Shown here: positions 25,875 through 34,881 of the stretch, piece after piece | Layout: the number at the start of each line of letters is the position of its first letter | How positions within the stretch are numbered: position 1 is the first letter of the stretch | Assembly (NCBI GenBank): GCA_963746255.1 | Contig: CAVVAJ010000009.1 | Location: 1,426,001-1,490,000 of the forward strand | Length of the DNA stretch: 64,000 nt | DNA from: DAOVXM01 sp963746255 | GTDB lineage: Bacteria; Chloroflexota; Anaerolineae; Anaerolineales; UBA4823 | Direction of reading: 5' to 3' | Notes under the pieces: model-generated | What the model was told of the DNA's origin: nothing | What the model saw: only the letters and a program-made list of their open reading frames with translations | Database searches by the model: none | Translations under genes and position numbers: made by a program

Positions 25875-26620
25875 ACAATCAAAATAGCAACTATGATATT
25901 CTCAAAGCTCACTTGTGGGAACATTTCGACAACGTACCGACCGACCAACAACGCGGCCTCGCGCCACCACCAATTCAAAAGCCCGTTCAAGAGGATGCCG
26001 CATTTGTCGACCTCGCCCCGATAACTGGTAGCAGTCTTGGTGATATGCCGGTACGGGAAGCAATTGCAAGGCGTATTAGCCGGCGCCAGTACACCGGGGA
26101 GGCGCTGACGCTTCCCGAACTATCATACTTGCTTTGGTCCACTCAGGGAATCCGTTACAAAAAAGTACATGGTACACACTCTGTGACCCGTAACGTGCCA
26201 TCAGCCGGGGCAAGGCACCCTTTTGAGACCTATATTCTTGCCAACACAATTGTGGAACTGCCATTTGGCTTGTACCGCTATCTGCCATTGACGCACCAGC
26301 TATGTCAGTTCAGAACCGACCCGGAGCTGACCGAAAAAATTCATCAGGCCAGTTACATGCAATATGTCATCGATAGCGCAGCCGTATTCATTTGGACTGT
26401 TATCCCATACAGGACCGCTTGGCGGTATGGACCCCTAGCACCAAAGCTGATTGCTCAAGATTCGGGACATGTATGCCAAAATCTATACCTGGCATGCGAA
26501 TCGATCACCCTAGGTACCTGCGCAATTGGCGCCTACAACCAGGTTGAAATGGATCAAATCTTAGAGGTTGATGGGGAAACAGAATTCACAATCTATATGG
26601 CGACCGTGGGCAAAACCTGA
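25871..26620 (+). CDS. SagB/ThcOx-type nitroreductase-fold oxidoreductase
   Basis: 249 residues, coupled to the preceding gene, with GGAGATTAGG just before ATG. The conserved FMN-binding start AIARRISRRQYTGEALTLPELSYLLWSTQG and the pattern RNVPSAGARHPFETYIL...LPFGLYRYLP match SagB/ThcOx dehydrogenases. In RiPP pathways these oxidise azolines to azoles. QDSGHVCQNLYLACESITLGTCAIGAYN is the FMN C-terminal segment. No cyclodehydratase (YcaO), precursor peptide or exporter is nearby, so this is an orphan SagB. Many orphan SagB enzymes exist without known substrate. Confidence 0.9.
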   Translation: MNNQNSNYDILKAHLWEHFDNVPTDQQRGLAPPPIQKPVQEDAAFVDLAPITGSSLGDMPVREAIARRISRRQYTGEALTLPELSYLLWSTQGIRYKKVHGTHSVTRNVPSAGARHPFETYILANTIVELPFGLYRYLPLTHQLCQFRTDPELTEKIHQASYMQYVIDSAAVFIWTVIPYRTAWRYGPLAPKLIAQDSGHVCQNLYLACESITLGTCAIGAYNQVEMDQILEVDGETEFTIYMATVGKT

Positions 26621-27116
26621 TTCTATAGGGCAAGCTCTCAAAATAGTTCTACGGATAATCCACCGGACTCATGAAATGCTTTATCTCGATCCCGCACAAT
26701 TGGGAGAATCAATATGCTAGTATTGAGATCTCCTCCGAGGCGGGATACATAAGTTACCCTACTACGTCCCCATACTAGGTGATGCGCAATCCCCTAAAAT
26801 CTTTATATCCTAAACCTAAATCAAAGTACTTACAGCTAGGTTGTTTGTTTTGATATCAGGATAGTATCCATATGCATATTATGGATAATTCATCAACAAT
26901 ACTTGCTGGTGACTGGGTAGAGGGAGACAGGATACCGAGCACCAAATCCTTAGAGAAAGCTCTGCAAAGAAAGTTACGAGAGGTAATTTATGAGAGGTGG
27001 CAGTAAAGATAACCGGTAGGCGTATCTCACATTAACTCCTCTCATTCGAATTCATGATCACCTGCGTGTAATTAACAAACCTCCACTAACATGTCACCGG
27101 CAAAAAGGAGCAGAAT
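26621..27116 (+). other. Intergenic stretch with no supported gene
   Basis: About 500 bases, AT-richer than its surroundings. The only candidate is a 41-codon frame at 26881-27006 (MDNSSTILAGDWVEGDRIP...), which has no ribosome site and no recognised motif. No terminator, promoter or repeat stands out. It could be remnant sequence. Confidence 0.55.
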
Positions 27117-27422
27117 ATGTCGCAATTTCAAAACGGAGATCATCCCGAATATCGACCAGGAAGCATGATTGCGGTAGGAATCCCGATTGGGACTGGATTT
27201 GGCGTCACCCTGGGATTGGTGCTTGACAACCTAGCTCTAGGCATCGCAATTGGGGCCAGTGTCGGAATCGCTATAGGTGCGGCTATCGATATCCGCAAAA
27301 GGACCGAACAACGGCAGAACGCATCCCAAAACCAACGTATAATACTGGTCATATCGATAGTTCTCGGACTGGTGTTACTAGCTGTAGGACTAGGGTTCAT
27401 AGTGTTCAACATGCTTACGTAA
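27117..27422 (+). CDS. Small membrane protein with glycine-zipper segment
   Basis: 101 residues, AAGGAG 7 bases upstream of ATG 27117. The hydrophobic stretch GTGFGVTLGLVLDNLALGIAIGASVGIAIGAAI has Gly spaced every four residues (a glycine zipper), giving two close helices. A charged loop (DIRKRTEQRQNASQNQR) follows, then a third helix (about 80-100). Glycine-zipper helices favour packing and oligomers; some such proteins are pore-forming or stress-induced. The specific function is unknown. Confidence 0.75.
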   Translation: MSQFQNGDHPEYRPGSMIAVGIPIGTGFGVTLGLVLDNLALGIAIGASVGIAIGAAIDIRKRTEQRQNASQNQRIILVISIVLGLVLLAVGLGFIVFNMLT

Positions 27423-27457
27423 TTCACGCAGACATATAATAAGTGTTTCGTACTGCC

Positions 27458-28423
27458 ATGGAATCACAAGCTATTGATTTACATGAATTGCAAATTGACG
27501 CCCAGAACCACGCCCTTACCACCTGGCAGGGCAAACCCGCGCTGCACCTAGAAAATGGTTTGGCAACCGTACCGAATATCGAACTGGACGATGCAGAAAT
27601 CGAAGTGCTCATTGCGGCTGAGGGCCCTGCGTACCCAGGTATCGTATTTCGGCAGGCAGACATCCGAAATTACGAGCTAGCATACGCCGTACCTCATTGC
27701 AGCGGTCTTTGGGATGCGATCCAATACGACCCGGTTTTCAATGGTTCGAACACCTGGCAGCTATATTATGGGGAGAGCTATCAGGGGGTAGCTGACGTGC
27801 CTTTGAACAGCTGGTTCACCTTAAAAGTCGCTTTTTTAAATGAGCGGGCGGTGATATCTGTTGGCGATCAATCGCCTTTGATGGTGGAGAAGCTGGCTCA
27901 TCCTTTCCGTACTGGTCAGTTCGGTTTATGGACATTCCGGCCAACATATTTTTCTGGTCTGCAGATTCAATCGATTGAAAAACTAGATCAACCACCAGGC
28001 CAAGCAGCGAGTGCACCCGAAGGTGCAGTCGATGCTTGGTATGTAGATGGCTGTGGAAAGGTTCACTGTGAACCAAACGGCGTGCTTAACCTCAACCGTT
28101 TGGACCTCCCATTCAGCGAAGAAGCACACCTCGCGTGGTCATTTGAACTGTCATCTGCCTGCCAGGTAAACTTCAATCTAGGCTACAGCGACTCGCTTTC
28201 CCTTAAACTGGATGGGGAGATACTCCACGAGGGCGAAAATACGTTCTCCGGATTCATTGACCGGGCAGCGCGCGGTTATGCCGAATTAGGTGGCGAGCTG
28301 ATCAGCTGTAATATGGGTGCGGGACTTCATCGAATATCTGTAGATTTAAGCGTCTCAGAAGGGTTTGGCTGGGGATTAGTTGTCACCGTTCACGCATCTG
28401 GTTTAGAATGGCTACCTGTATAG
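27458..28423 (+). CDS. Concanavalin/LamG-like beta-sandwich protein
   Basis: I prefer ATG 27458 (MESQAIDLHELQID) to GTG 27443. The first 190 residues read as a jelly-roll of the 3-keto-disaccharide hydrolase/LamG type: FRQADIRNYELAYAVPHCSGLWDAIQYDPVFNGSNTWQLYYG and PLNSWFTLKVAFLNERAVISVG...GQFGLWTFRPTYFSGLQI. A second beta-rich region (about 210-320) may be a further sandwich. No signal peptide, so it is cytosolic. The ligand is probably a sugar or polymer, but activity is unproven. Confidence 0.65.
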   Translation: MESQAIDLHELQIDAQNHALTTWQGKPALHLENGLATVPNIELDDAEIEVLIAAEGPAYPGIVFRQADIRNYELAYAVPHCSGLWDAIQYDPVFNGSNTWQLYYGESYQGVADVPLNSWFTLKVAFLNERAVISVGDQSPLMVEKLAHPFRTGQFGLWTFRPTYFSGLQIQSIEKLDQPPGQAASAPEGAVDAWYVDGCGKVHCEPNGVLNLNRLDLPFSEEAHLAWSFELSSACQVNFNLGYSDSLSLKLDGEILHEGENTFSGFIDRAARGYAELGGELISCNMGAGLHRISVDLSVSEGFGWGLVVTVHASGLEWLPV

Positions 28424-28568
28424 TGACACTAATCTCAGAAAAGTTTGCTTCATCTAGTATTCTTTCATAACCTTCCGTGACTTGAAACAGGAAAGCAGGC
28501 TAAACCGAACAATTTTAGTGTGTGTGGCTTATCGAACGAGCGATCAATTACCTACGAAGGAGAACAAT

Positions 28569-28997
28569 ATGAAGTTGCCAGAATACGTAACAAAAGTAGA
28601 GGTCCAAAGAGTATGCCGGGAATTAGGCATTCGCGATTGGACAAAATTAACTGAAGCCAGCGTACAAACAGAAGAAGCGCGCCTCATTCAAGAGATAGTT
28701 GGTGGTGAAGCAGCTGAAATTCCGGTCGCGGATTTCAAGTTGGGGTTGGAAGTGGAACTTGAGCATGGGATCCAATTTCCAGATGCCAATGTGACCAACA
28801 ACCATCCACTCTTGACCGGTAAGATCGTTCTAGCACATCTCAAAGAGATGCTCGACTATTATCTGCGCTTAGAAGTTGCGGAGCTTGAAGGTGATATGCT
28901 GAAAGCCTATCGGCGAGGGGATCGCGAAAAAATAGCAGATAAATATCAAAAACTGCTGTATGCCCGAGCAACCCTGTACAACCAAGAAGCGAACTAG
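28569..28997 (+). CDS. DUF5661 family protein
   Basis: The start is ATG 28569, with GAAGGAG 7 bases upstream; an in-frame extension to 28482 has no ribosome site. The segment LGLEVELEHGIQF...NVTNNHPLLTGKIVLAHLKEMLDYYLRLEVAE matches the conserved core of DUF5661 (ELEHG, DVT, GKIALAHL.E.PDYY). An N-terminal helical part resembles a short DNA- or partner-binding unit. The function of the family is not established. Confidence 0.75.
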   Translation: MKLPEYVTKVEVQRVCRELGIRDWTKLTEASVQTEEARLIQEIVGGEAAEIPVADFKLGLEVELEHGIQFPDANVTNNHPLLTGKIVLAHLKEMLDYYLRLEVAELEGDMLKAYRRGDREKIADKYQKLLYARATLYNQEAN

Positions 28998-29108
28998 CTT
29001 GTTCAGTAGGTTCACTTTTATAATTTCGAACCGCACTATCCAACGGACGATAAGCGCCAGTATTCGGTCGCTTTTTTCAGCCATATCTACACGAAGAGGC
29101 GCGCATTA

Positions 29109-29342
29109 ATGGAGAACGCGCTAAACAGAGATGCTGCCCGAGAATTGTATGTTATCAAAGATATACACAACCAACATTAGTACGCTCCAGCAGCAGTCGG
29201 TTGGATTCTGCGTGAGATTTCAAAGCACGATCAACCTTACGTGAAGAAAGTTATCACTGAAAACATACGCCACTTCTCAAGCGAGAATTTGAGAAATGCA
29301 GCTGAATATTTCGACGCAGAAGAGAAGAATGATCTCCTTTAG
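29109..29342 (+). pseudogene. DNA alkylation repair (AlkD-like) remnant, in-frame TAG
   Basis: Codons 29181-29342 read YAPAAVGWILREISKHDQPYVKKVI...FSSENLRNAAEYFDAEEKNDLL. This closely resembles the HEAT-repeat C-terminus of AlkD-type DNA glycosylases, with its WxLREISK signature. The same frame extends back to ATG 29109 but is broken by TAG at 29178. Most of the roughly 220-residue enzyme is missing upstream. It is a decayed gene. The rest of the interval 28998-29503 holds nothing else recognisable. Confidence 0.7.
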
Positions 29343-29503
29343 ATTTTAACTACGATTGGGAAGGTGGTTGCAGCAGGTGTACGATGTCCCTGCTCCCAAT
29401 AAAGTTTACCCTCAACTCGCATCCTTAAGGCATAAGCATACAATCATCAATCATTCGCACCGAAAACGATGTGCGTTAGATCAATGGCAGGTAGACCACC
29501 CCT

Positions 29504-30340
29504 ATGACAAACATTGAGAATGAATCGTATTCAGAAGAAATCAAAAAGTGGCGTCAGGGATTGGATGATTCACTGCGCAGGGAAAACAGCTGGCTAGCCT
29601 TAGCCGGTTTATTCTGGCTGAAGGATGGGATAAACTCGATTGGTAGCGATCCTGTCTGTGATATCCGGCTCCCACCCGAGGCCGCACCCCAATGTGCAGG
29701 CTATATCACGCTCGACAAGGACTGTGTTTCGCTGCAGGTTGGTTCTGAACCCGGTTTCAAAGTTAATGGACTGTTAGTTGAAGAAACGGTGCTGCAGCCG
29801 GATACCGGCGATACCCCTACCATGCTCACCTTAGGCCAACTTACCTTAGTAGCAATACAGCGCGGCCACCAATATGGGATCCGTTTATGGGACAACACGC
29901 GCTCCGAACGGACAAATTTCCCAGGACGCCTTTGGTACCCAATAAAGCCTAACTATCGGATTTGGGCGGATTACGTGGCTTATGATCCACCCAGAACCCT
30001 CTCCTTGGAATCCACATCCGGAGATGATCAATCGGATTCAGTTATGGGGTGTTTAACTTTCGAAATTGGCGGAACCAACTATGAATTGGATGCGTTAGAG
30101 GGACCAGAGGGTGGATTATTCGTGATCTTCACCGACCACACGAGAACAGATGAGACATATCCTGCTGGAAGATACTTAATAACTGGGAAACCGGAAGAGG
30201 GCAAGGTTCGCTTAGATTTCAATCGTGCCTACAATCCACCCTGCGCCTTCACCGCTTTTGCCACCTGCCCATTAGCCCCTCTCCAGAATAATCTTCCGGT
30301 ACGGATCCCGGCTGGTGAACGGTACCAGCCGAGTGGCTGA
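29504..30340 (+). CDS. DUF1684 domain-containing protein
   Basis: 278 residues. WRQGLDDSLRRENSWLALAGLFWLKDGINSIGSDP and, at the end, LDFNRAYNPPCAFTAFATCPLAPLQNNLPVRIPAGE are the hallmark segments of DUF1684. The central part is beta-rich and resembles an FHA-like sandwich (MGCLTFEIGGTNYELDAL). No signal peptide. The biochemical role of the family is unknown. Located between two decayed or frameshifted genes. Confidence 0.85.
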   Translation: MTNIENESYSEEIKKWRQGLDDSLRRENSWLALAGLFWLKDGINSIGSDPVCDIRLPPEAAPQCAGYITLDKDCVSLQVGSEPGFKVNGLLVEETVLQPDTGDTPTMLTLGQLTLVAIQRGHQYGIRLWDNTRSERTNFPGRLWYPIKPNYRIWADYVAYDPPRTLSLESTSGDDQSDSVMGCLTFEIGGTNYELDALEGPEGGLFVIFTDHTRTDETYPAGRYLITGKPEEGKVRLDFNRAYNPPCAFTAFATCPLAPLQNNLPVRIPAGERYQPSG

Positions 30341-30576
30341 TTATTCATAACCCATCAATGGGGTAGGCGGAATGGATCTAATCCGAAAACTGGGAAAAGG
30401 TGTTAGCCTTTAAAGCAGCCAAATTGCGAGCAATAACGATCCCAATTATGAATTGCGAACTGATCAGCGAGCAGTAGTTGCGGTTCGCAATCATTAGTCA
30501 ACCCCGGAAATTAATCTCGCAGTAAGTGCTGTTATCGGATAATATAACAATACTTCCGCATACGGAGTGTAATTCT

Positions 30577-30980
30577 ATGGATCACGTCGTCTTTGTAGAT
30601 TACAAAGCCAATGAATTAGAAAAGCTCCTAAAAGGGCAAAAAATATGATTATCCGCGGTGTGGCAGGAAGAAAAATGCCTTATGGCCGCGTCGAAATAAA
30701 TGATACGCTGTACTTCCTCAAGAACGATGGCAGCGGAATGATCAAAGCCCGTGGTATTGGAATTTGTGTGCTTAATTCAGATAAATTGACCACTGAAGCA
30801 TCGATGGCTTTAGTCAATGCCCCTCAAGACAGGCTTTTGCTGTCAAAGGCGCAATACCAGCGTTGGGCTGAGAAGAGATATTTGTTGTTAATCGAGGTTG
30901 ATCAGCTTGTAGAGCTGGCGCCCTTCAAACTGGATTGCCATGAATACAGCAATATGGATAATTGGCTACCGGTCGGTTGA
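30577..30980 (+). CDS. ASCH/PUA-like small protein, frameshifted in an A-run
   Basis: ATG 30577 (ribosome site GGAG) encodes MDHVVFVDYKANELEKLLKGQK, then stops at ATA TGA. One extra A in the run CAAAAAA near 30640 would give ...KGQKNMIIRGVAGRKMPYGRVEIND, which continues to 30980. The full-length 134-residue protein resembles ASCH-type proteins (MIIRGxxGRKxPYGRV...LYF; LIEVDQ.VEL.PF). Those folds bind RNA or nucleotides. Because the frame break is in a homopolymer and the rest is intact, a consensus error is quite possible. Confidence 0.68.
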
Positions 30981-31087
30981 ATCGACCAGGTACGCAGCAA
31001 TCTATGATTCGGCTATAGTATCTATCGGAACGATAAGAACTCGAAAAAAAGTTTACGACCAGACTAGAAATTCGCTGTAGGATCCTC

Positions 31088-31936
31088 GTGTTCTCACCGA
31101 TCGTGATTTCCCACATCCAGACCAGACCTTTGCTGGCCGAGCGCCATGCCATCGGTCGCAAAATCCCCTGCTCGCTAGACCTTGGCCTCACGAAAGTGGA
31201 TCTCACTATCCAGGATGAAGGTGTGCTCCTCCCATCAGGGGACTCACTTGGGTGGGAAATACTCGCCGATATCAGCGAAGCTGAAAACAACTGTTTCATG
31301 CTGCACGGTAATGATTTGGAGAAGATTACTCGCTTCTCTGAACAGACGGACCGGGTCTATGGGCTGATGCCAACATCTGCTGCTCCCACCTTACTGGTCT
31401 CTGGTATACCGATGCACCGGATCAAGGACACCACTCCTGACCTTGACACGCTGGAGAAAATAAAAGCCATCAAACCAATTCATGGGCATATTCTCGACAC
31501 TTCGATGGGGCTGGGATATACCGCAATTAAAGCAGCTAAATATGCCGATCAGATCACAACGATTGAGCTAGAACCGGTTGTTGAAGAAATCGCGTCCATC
31601 AACCCCTGGTCGCACGACTTATTTATTAACCGGAAAATTAATAGGGTTATCGCAGACAGCAGTCATATTCTCCCCGAATTCGAAGATGGCACTTTCTCAG
31701 CGATCATTCACGACCCACCCGTAATGAGCCTGGCCGGTGATCTTTACGGGTTTGATTATTACCAGCAACTCTACCGCGTTCTCCACTCTGGCGGCAAGCT
31801 GTTCCATTACATCGGTGATCCTAATAGCCACAGCGGGCGAAATGTTACGCGTGGTGTGGTAGAACGATTGAGCCGCGCTGGATTTTATCGCGTCCGGCGT
31901 CAGCCACGCGCCTTTGGGGTTGTCGCTTATAAATAG
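31088..31936 (+). CDS. Archaeal-type predicted SAM methyltransferase (COG2521)
   Basis: GTG 31088 start, 282 residues. The class I motif is ILDTSMGLGYTAI (about 134-146). The protein also shows TTIELEPVVEEIASINPWSHDLF, then SAIIHDPPVMSLAGDLYGFDYYQQLYRVLHSGGKLFHYIG, and a GF..V ending. These are characteristic of a methyltransferase group known mostly from archaea (COG2521). The target is unknown. Presence here suggests gene transfer or an under-sampled bacterial branch. Confidence 0.82.
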   Translation: MFSPIVISHIQTRPLLAERHAIGRKIPCSLDLGLTKVDLTIQDEGVLLPSGDSLGWEILADISEAENNCFMLHGNDLEKITRFSEQTDRVYGLMPTSAAPTLLVSGIPMHRIKDTTPDLDTLEKIKAIKPIHGHILDTSMGLGYTAIKAAKYADQITTIELEPVVEEIASINPWSHDLFINRKINRVIADSSHILPEFEDGTFSAIIHDPPVMSLAGDLYGFDYYQQLYRVLHSGGKLFHYIGDPNSHSGRNVTRGVVERLSRAGFYRVRRQPRAFGVVAYK

Positions 31937-31948
31937 CGGAGTATCGAT

Positions 31949-33814
31949 ATGGCAAATACAAGCACCAAAAATAAACAACCCAAAGTTTTATTTGGAAATT
32001 ACCGCGGTCAGCCAACACAATTCGCTGGTATTGTAACGAAATCAGCATATATCCCCATGCGGGATGGCATTGAACTGGCCGCTGATGTGGTCCTGCCGAA
32101 GAACCTTTTCAGCGGGGAGAAGCTACCCACCCTGCTCTCACAGACACGCTACTGGCGAGCCATGGAGCTGCGCAAGCCATTTAGGTGGTTCCTGCGGGCG
32201 GAAATCCTGAATCCGGATTTCAGGGATTTCATGCCATTCTTTGCCAGTCAAGGCTATGCCCAAGTAATCGTTGATGTCCGTGGAACCGGCGCTTCCACCG
32301 GTACCTGGGAATACCCTTGGGACAACAACTCATTCAAAGACGCGTATGAGATTGTAGATTGGATCATCTCTCAACCATGGTCAAACGGGGCTGTTGGCGC
32401 ACACGGCATTTCCTACCTGGGAAGTACTGCTGAACTGTTGGCCGCCAGCAACCATCCAGCTGTCAAAGCTGTGATGCCAATGTTCAACCATCCAGATGCT
32501 TACACACAAATCGCCTTCCCGGGCGGTATCTTTAATCATCGTTTTGTTGAGACCTGGGGGCGCTTTGATCGCGATTTAGATAGCAACCTAACACCGCAAG
32601 AGTTTGGATGGCTTGGGAAGCTGTTCGTTGAGGGTGTAAAACCAGTAGATAATGATCAAGACCGCCAAAAACTAGCTCTTGCCGTAAGGGATCACGCTCA
32701 AAATGGGGACTCGCTGAGTCTGGCACAAGCGCTAACTTATCGCGATGAGCTCCATCCCGATGTAGGTGTCTGTGCTGATGATTTAACTATTCATAAATAT
32801 CGTGCGGAGATCGAAAATTCTAGCGCGGTCACCTGCGGTTGGGGCAGCTGGATGGATGCTGGCACTGCCGATGCAGTGCTGCAGCGGTTTCTAACTTACC
32901 GGAATAATGTGCGCGGTGTAATTGGCGCCTGGGAGCATGGCGGTCGCTTTAACGCCAGTCCCTACGGTAGTGCACCGCGCCCTCCGATTCCAGATTTACA
33001 TGGACAATGGCAGGAGATGCTGCGCTTTTTCGACGATTACCTCAAGCATGGTGAAACCACCGCTGGATCTGTTAAGCAGCTGTACTACTACACCATGGGT
33101 GCAGAAGAATGGCGCATTACGCACCAGTGGCCGCCCGAAGGTGTCACATATGAGCGCTGGTATCTCGCCGGTGGAAACATGCTAACCCCCAATATACCGC
33201 CATCAGGTTCTGGAGAAGACAAGTATACAATCGATTTTGAGGCTTCGACCGGTGCGTATAATCGCTGGTGGGAGATGGGTGGGATCGAAAACAAGACGGT
33301 AATCTACCCGGATCGCAGAACTGCAGATAAAAAGCTCCTTACATACACCAGTGCACCGCTGCCAGAGGACATCGAGATTTCCGGGCACCCGATTGTAACT
33401 TTATATATCACCTCCACAGCAGCTGATGGGGCTTTTCATGTGTACCTGGAAGATGTCGATCCACAGGGGAATGTTTTCTATATAACCGAAGGCCAGCTGC
33501 GTGCCATACACCGCAAAGTGTCAAAACAAGAGCCCCCATTGGTCACTACAGTTCCATACCACACTTACTATCAGGCAGATGCCGAAGAGTTCACCCCTGG
33601 GCAAATATCTGAACTAACTTTCGGATTACTACCAACTTCCGTTTTGATCAGGAAGGGCCACCGTATTCGCATCGCCATTGCAGGCCATGATGCCGGGACT
33701 TTCGCGCGGATTCCTGCCGAAGGCCAATCGGTCATCACGGTCGCCCACAACGAAGCATATGCATCTTTGATCAATTTGCCCGTGGTGAGAATAGCTGGGG
33801 AAAAAGCCGGATAA
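31949..33814 (+). CDS. CocE/NonD family alpha/beta hydrolase (X-Pro dipeptidyl-peptidase-like)
   Basis: 621 residues, 12 bases after the methyltransferase stop, likely co-transcribed. The N-terminal alpha/beta hydrolase domain (YIPMRDGIELAADVVLP) has the nucleophile in GAHGISYLGSTAE (Ser near 155), preceded by DVRGTGASTGTWEYPW and followed by a helical cap. The C-terminal region (about 440-615) is the jelly-roll domain (SAPLPEDIEISGHPIVTLYI). Family members are cocaine esterase, glutaryl-7-ACA acylase and X-Pro dipeptidyl-peptidase; the substrate here is unknown. No signal peptide, so intracellular. Confidence 0.92.
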   Translation: MANTSTKNKQPKVLFGNYRGQPTQFAGIVTKSAYIPMRDGIELAADVVLPKNLFSGEKLPTLLSQTRYWRAMELRKPFRWFLRAEILNPDFRDFMPFFASQGYAQVIVDVRGTGASTGTWEYPWDNNSFKDAYEIVDWIISQPWSNGAVGAHGISYLGSTAELLAASNHPAVKAVMPMFNHPDAYTQIAFPGGIFNHRFVETWGRFDRDLDSNLTPQEFGWLGKLFVEGVKPVDNDQDRQKLALAVRDHAQNGDSLSLAQALTYRDELHPDVGVCADDLTIHKYRAEIENSSAVTCGWGSWMDAGTADAVLQRFLTYRNNVRGVIGAWEHGGRFNASPYGSAPRPPIPDLHGQWQEMLRFFDDYLKHGETTAGSVKQLYYYTMGAEEWRITHQWPPEGVTYERWYLAGGNMLTPNIPPSGSGEDKYTIDFEASTGAYNRWWEMGGIENKTVIYPDRRTADKKLLTYTSAPLPEDIEISGHPIVTLYITSTAADGAFHVYLEDVDPQGNVFYITEGQLRAIHRKVSKQEPPLVTTVPYHTYYQADAEEFTPGQISELTFGLLPTSVLIRKGHRIRIAIAGHDAGTFARIPAEGQSVITVAHNEAYASLINLPVVRIAGEKAG

Positions 33815-34022
33815 CTAGGCTTTAATATCAGCGATTCTATCGTCGCTTATTGGAGATCAACTCGGAACGACAGATTGTGGGAGTTGAAAATACTGATATG
33901 GAAGCCATGCCCTTTACTTAATTAATGATAGAGTTGCTGGCAGCCGTAACTTTCGTCGAGAACTATACTCGCCCTGTTATCCATGACTTATATCCTCTCA
34001 CCTAGCTATTAGGAGAGTCATT

Positions 34023-34343
34023 TTGTCTAACGAAGAGCAGCAGCATTTCTTATACCATTTTGAAGCGATTCGCCCATAGATGGTCACAAACCCAGACACG
34101 TAAACTGAAGAAGATCTTGAAATCGGTAAAGCACACTTCTATTATCTGCAACAAGCTAAGGAGGCTGACATTATGATCCTAGCCGGTCGTTCCACAGATG
34201 AGCTGGATCCAGCAATATTGATTATCGAGATGGATTCTGAAGATTCCGCCCATCAATTCGAGAAAAATGACCCATTTGTAAAGAAAGGGTTGATGAAAGC
34301 CTCGCTGTATCCATTTCACGCGGCTCTGGTTCGCAACATTTGA
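34023..34343 (+). pseudogene. YciI-like (YCII domain) gene with two in-frame stops
   Basis: One continuous frame from TTG 34023 (ribosome site GGAGAG) to TGA 34341 is interrupted by TAG 34077 and TAA 34101. The rest reads as a full YCII-type protein: HFLYHFEAIRP...TEEDLEIGKAHFYYLQQAKEADIMILAGRSTDELDPAILIIEMDSEDSAHQFEKNDPFVKKGLMKASLYPFHAALVR. There is no frameshift. Intact YciI proteins are about 100 residues with a His/Asp pair. It belongs to a run of genes damaged in the same way. Confidence 0.8.
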
Positions 34344-34406
34344 TATCTCACTCGGCTGACTATCCATTCGATTTTTTCCTATTTGAACCATCTACTAAGG
34401 AAAACT

Positions 34407-34810
34407 ATGACAGTTTCTCCACCCGCGAAGAAACTACGCTTTGCTCCAGAACAATAGGCATTAATTATCAATCCGCCGCTTGGATACCTCGATGAATTGG
34501 GCGAGCTGCCAGAGGAGACAACACTTGTGAGCGAGCCGCAAGGAATACACCCCTTTGTGCAGCTCTTTATTGAGAGCAGTTCAGATTTCAACCACCTTGG
34601 TAAAGCCCTTCTGTCAGCGGTGGAGTTCGATGGCATCTTATGGATTTGCTATCCGAAACTCAGCTAAAAGGTAGCGACAGATCTAAGCCGTGAAGTTGTG
34701 CGGGAATTGTTTACTGGGAGCGGCCTGCGTCCTGTCTCCCAAGTATCGGTAAACCAGGTATGGTATGATCCGCTCTGCGGTATAGACCAATTGAGGAAGT
34801 GGGGAAATAA
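34407..34810 (+). pseudogene. DUF3052-like gene with two in-frame stops
   Basis: The frame from ATG 34407 (AAGGAA upstream) is interrupted by TAG 34455 and TAA 34665. Reading through, it gives KKLRFAPEQ...ALIINPPLGYLDELGELPEET, SAVEFDGILWICYPKLS and KVATDLSREVV, then LRPVSQVSVNQVW. This is the pattern of DUF3052 proteins (LG.LP..., ilWv.YPK.sSK..TDL.R, G.rPV.qVaID..WSA.RFR). The C-terminus beyond about 34800 no longer aligns. The function of DUF3052 is unknown. Confidence 0.7.
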
Positions 34811-34881
34811 ACCATTTGCAAATCCAACCAGGACGTCACATCTCTCCTCATTCTACCTGCGCAAAGAATCGCGGCCTGGAA

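Noticed and set aside
25871..26620. A RiPP biosynthetic cluster around SagB
   Set aside because: No YcaO cyclodehydratase, precursor peptide, or exporter in the flanking 10 kb.
26881..27006. 41-codon frame MDNSSTILAG...
   Set aside because: No ribosome site and no similarity; too short to support as a gene.
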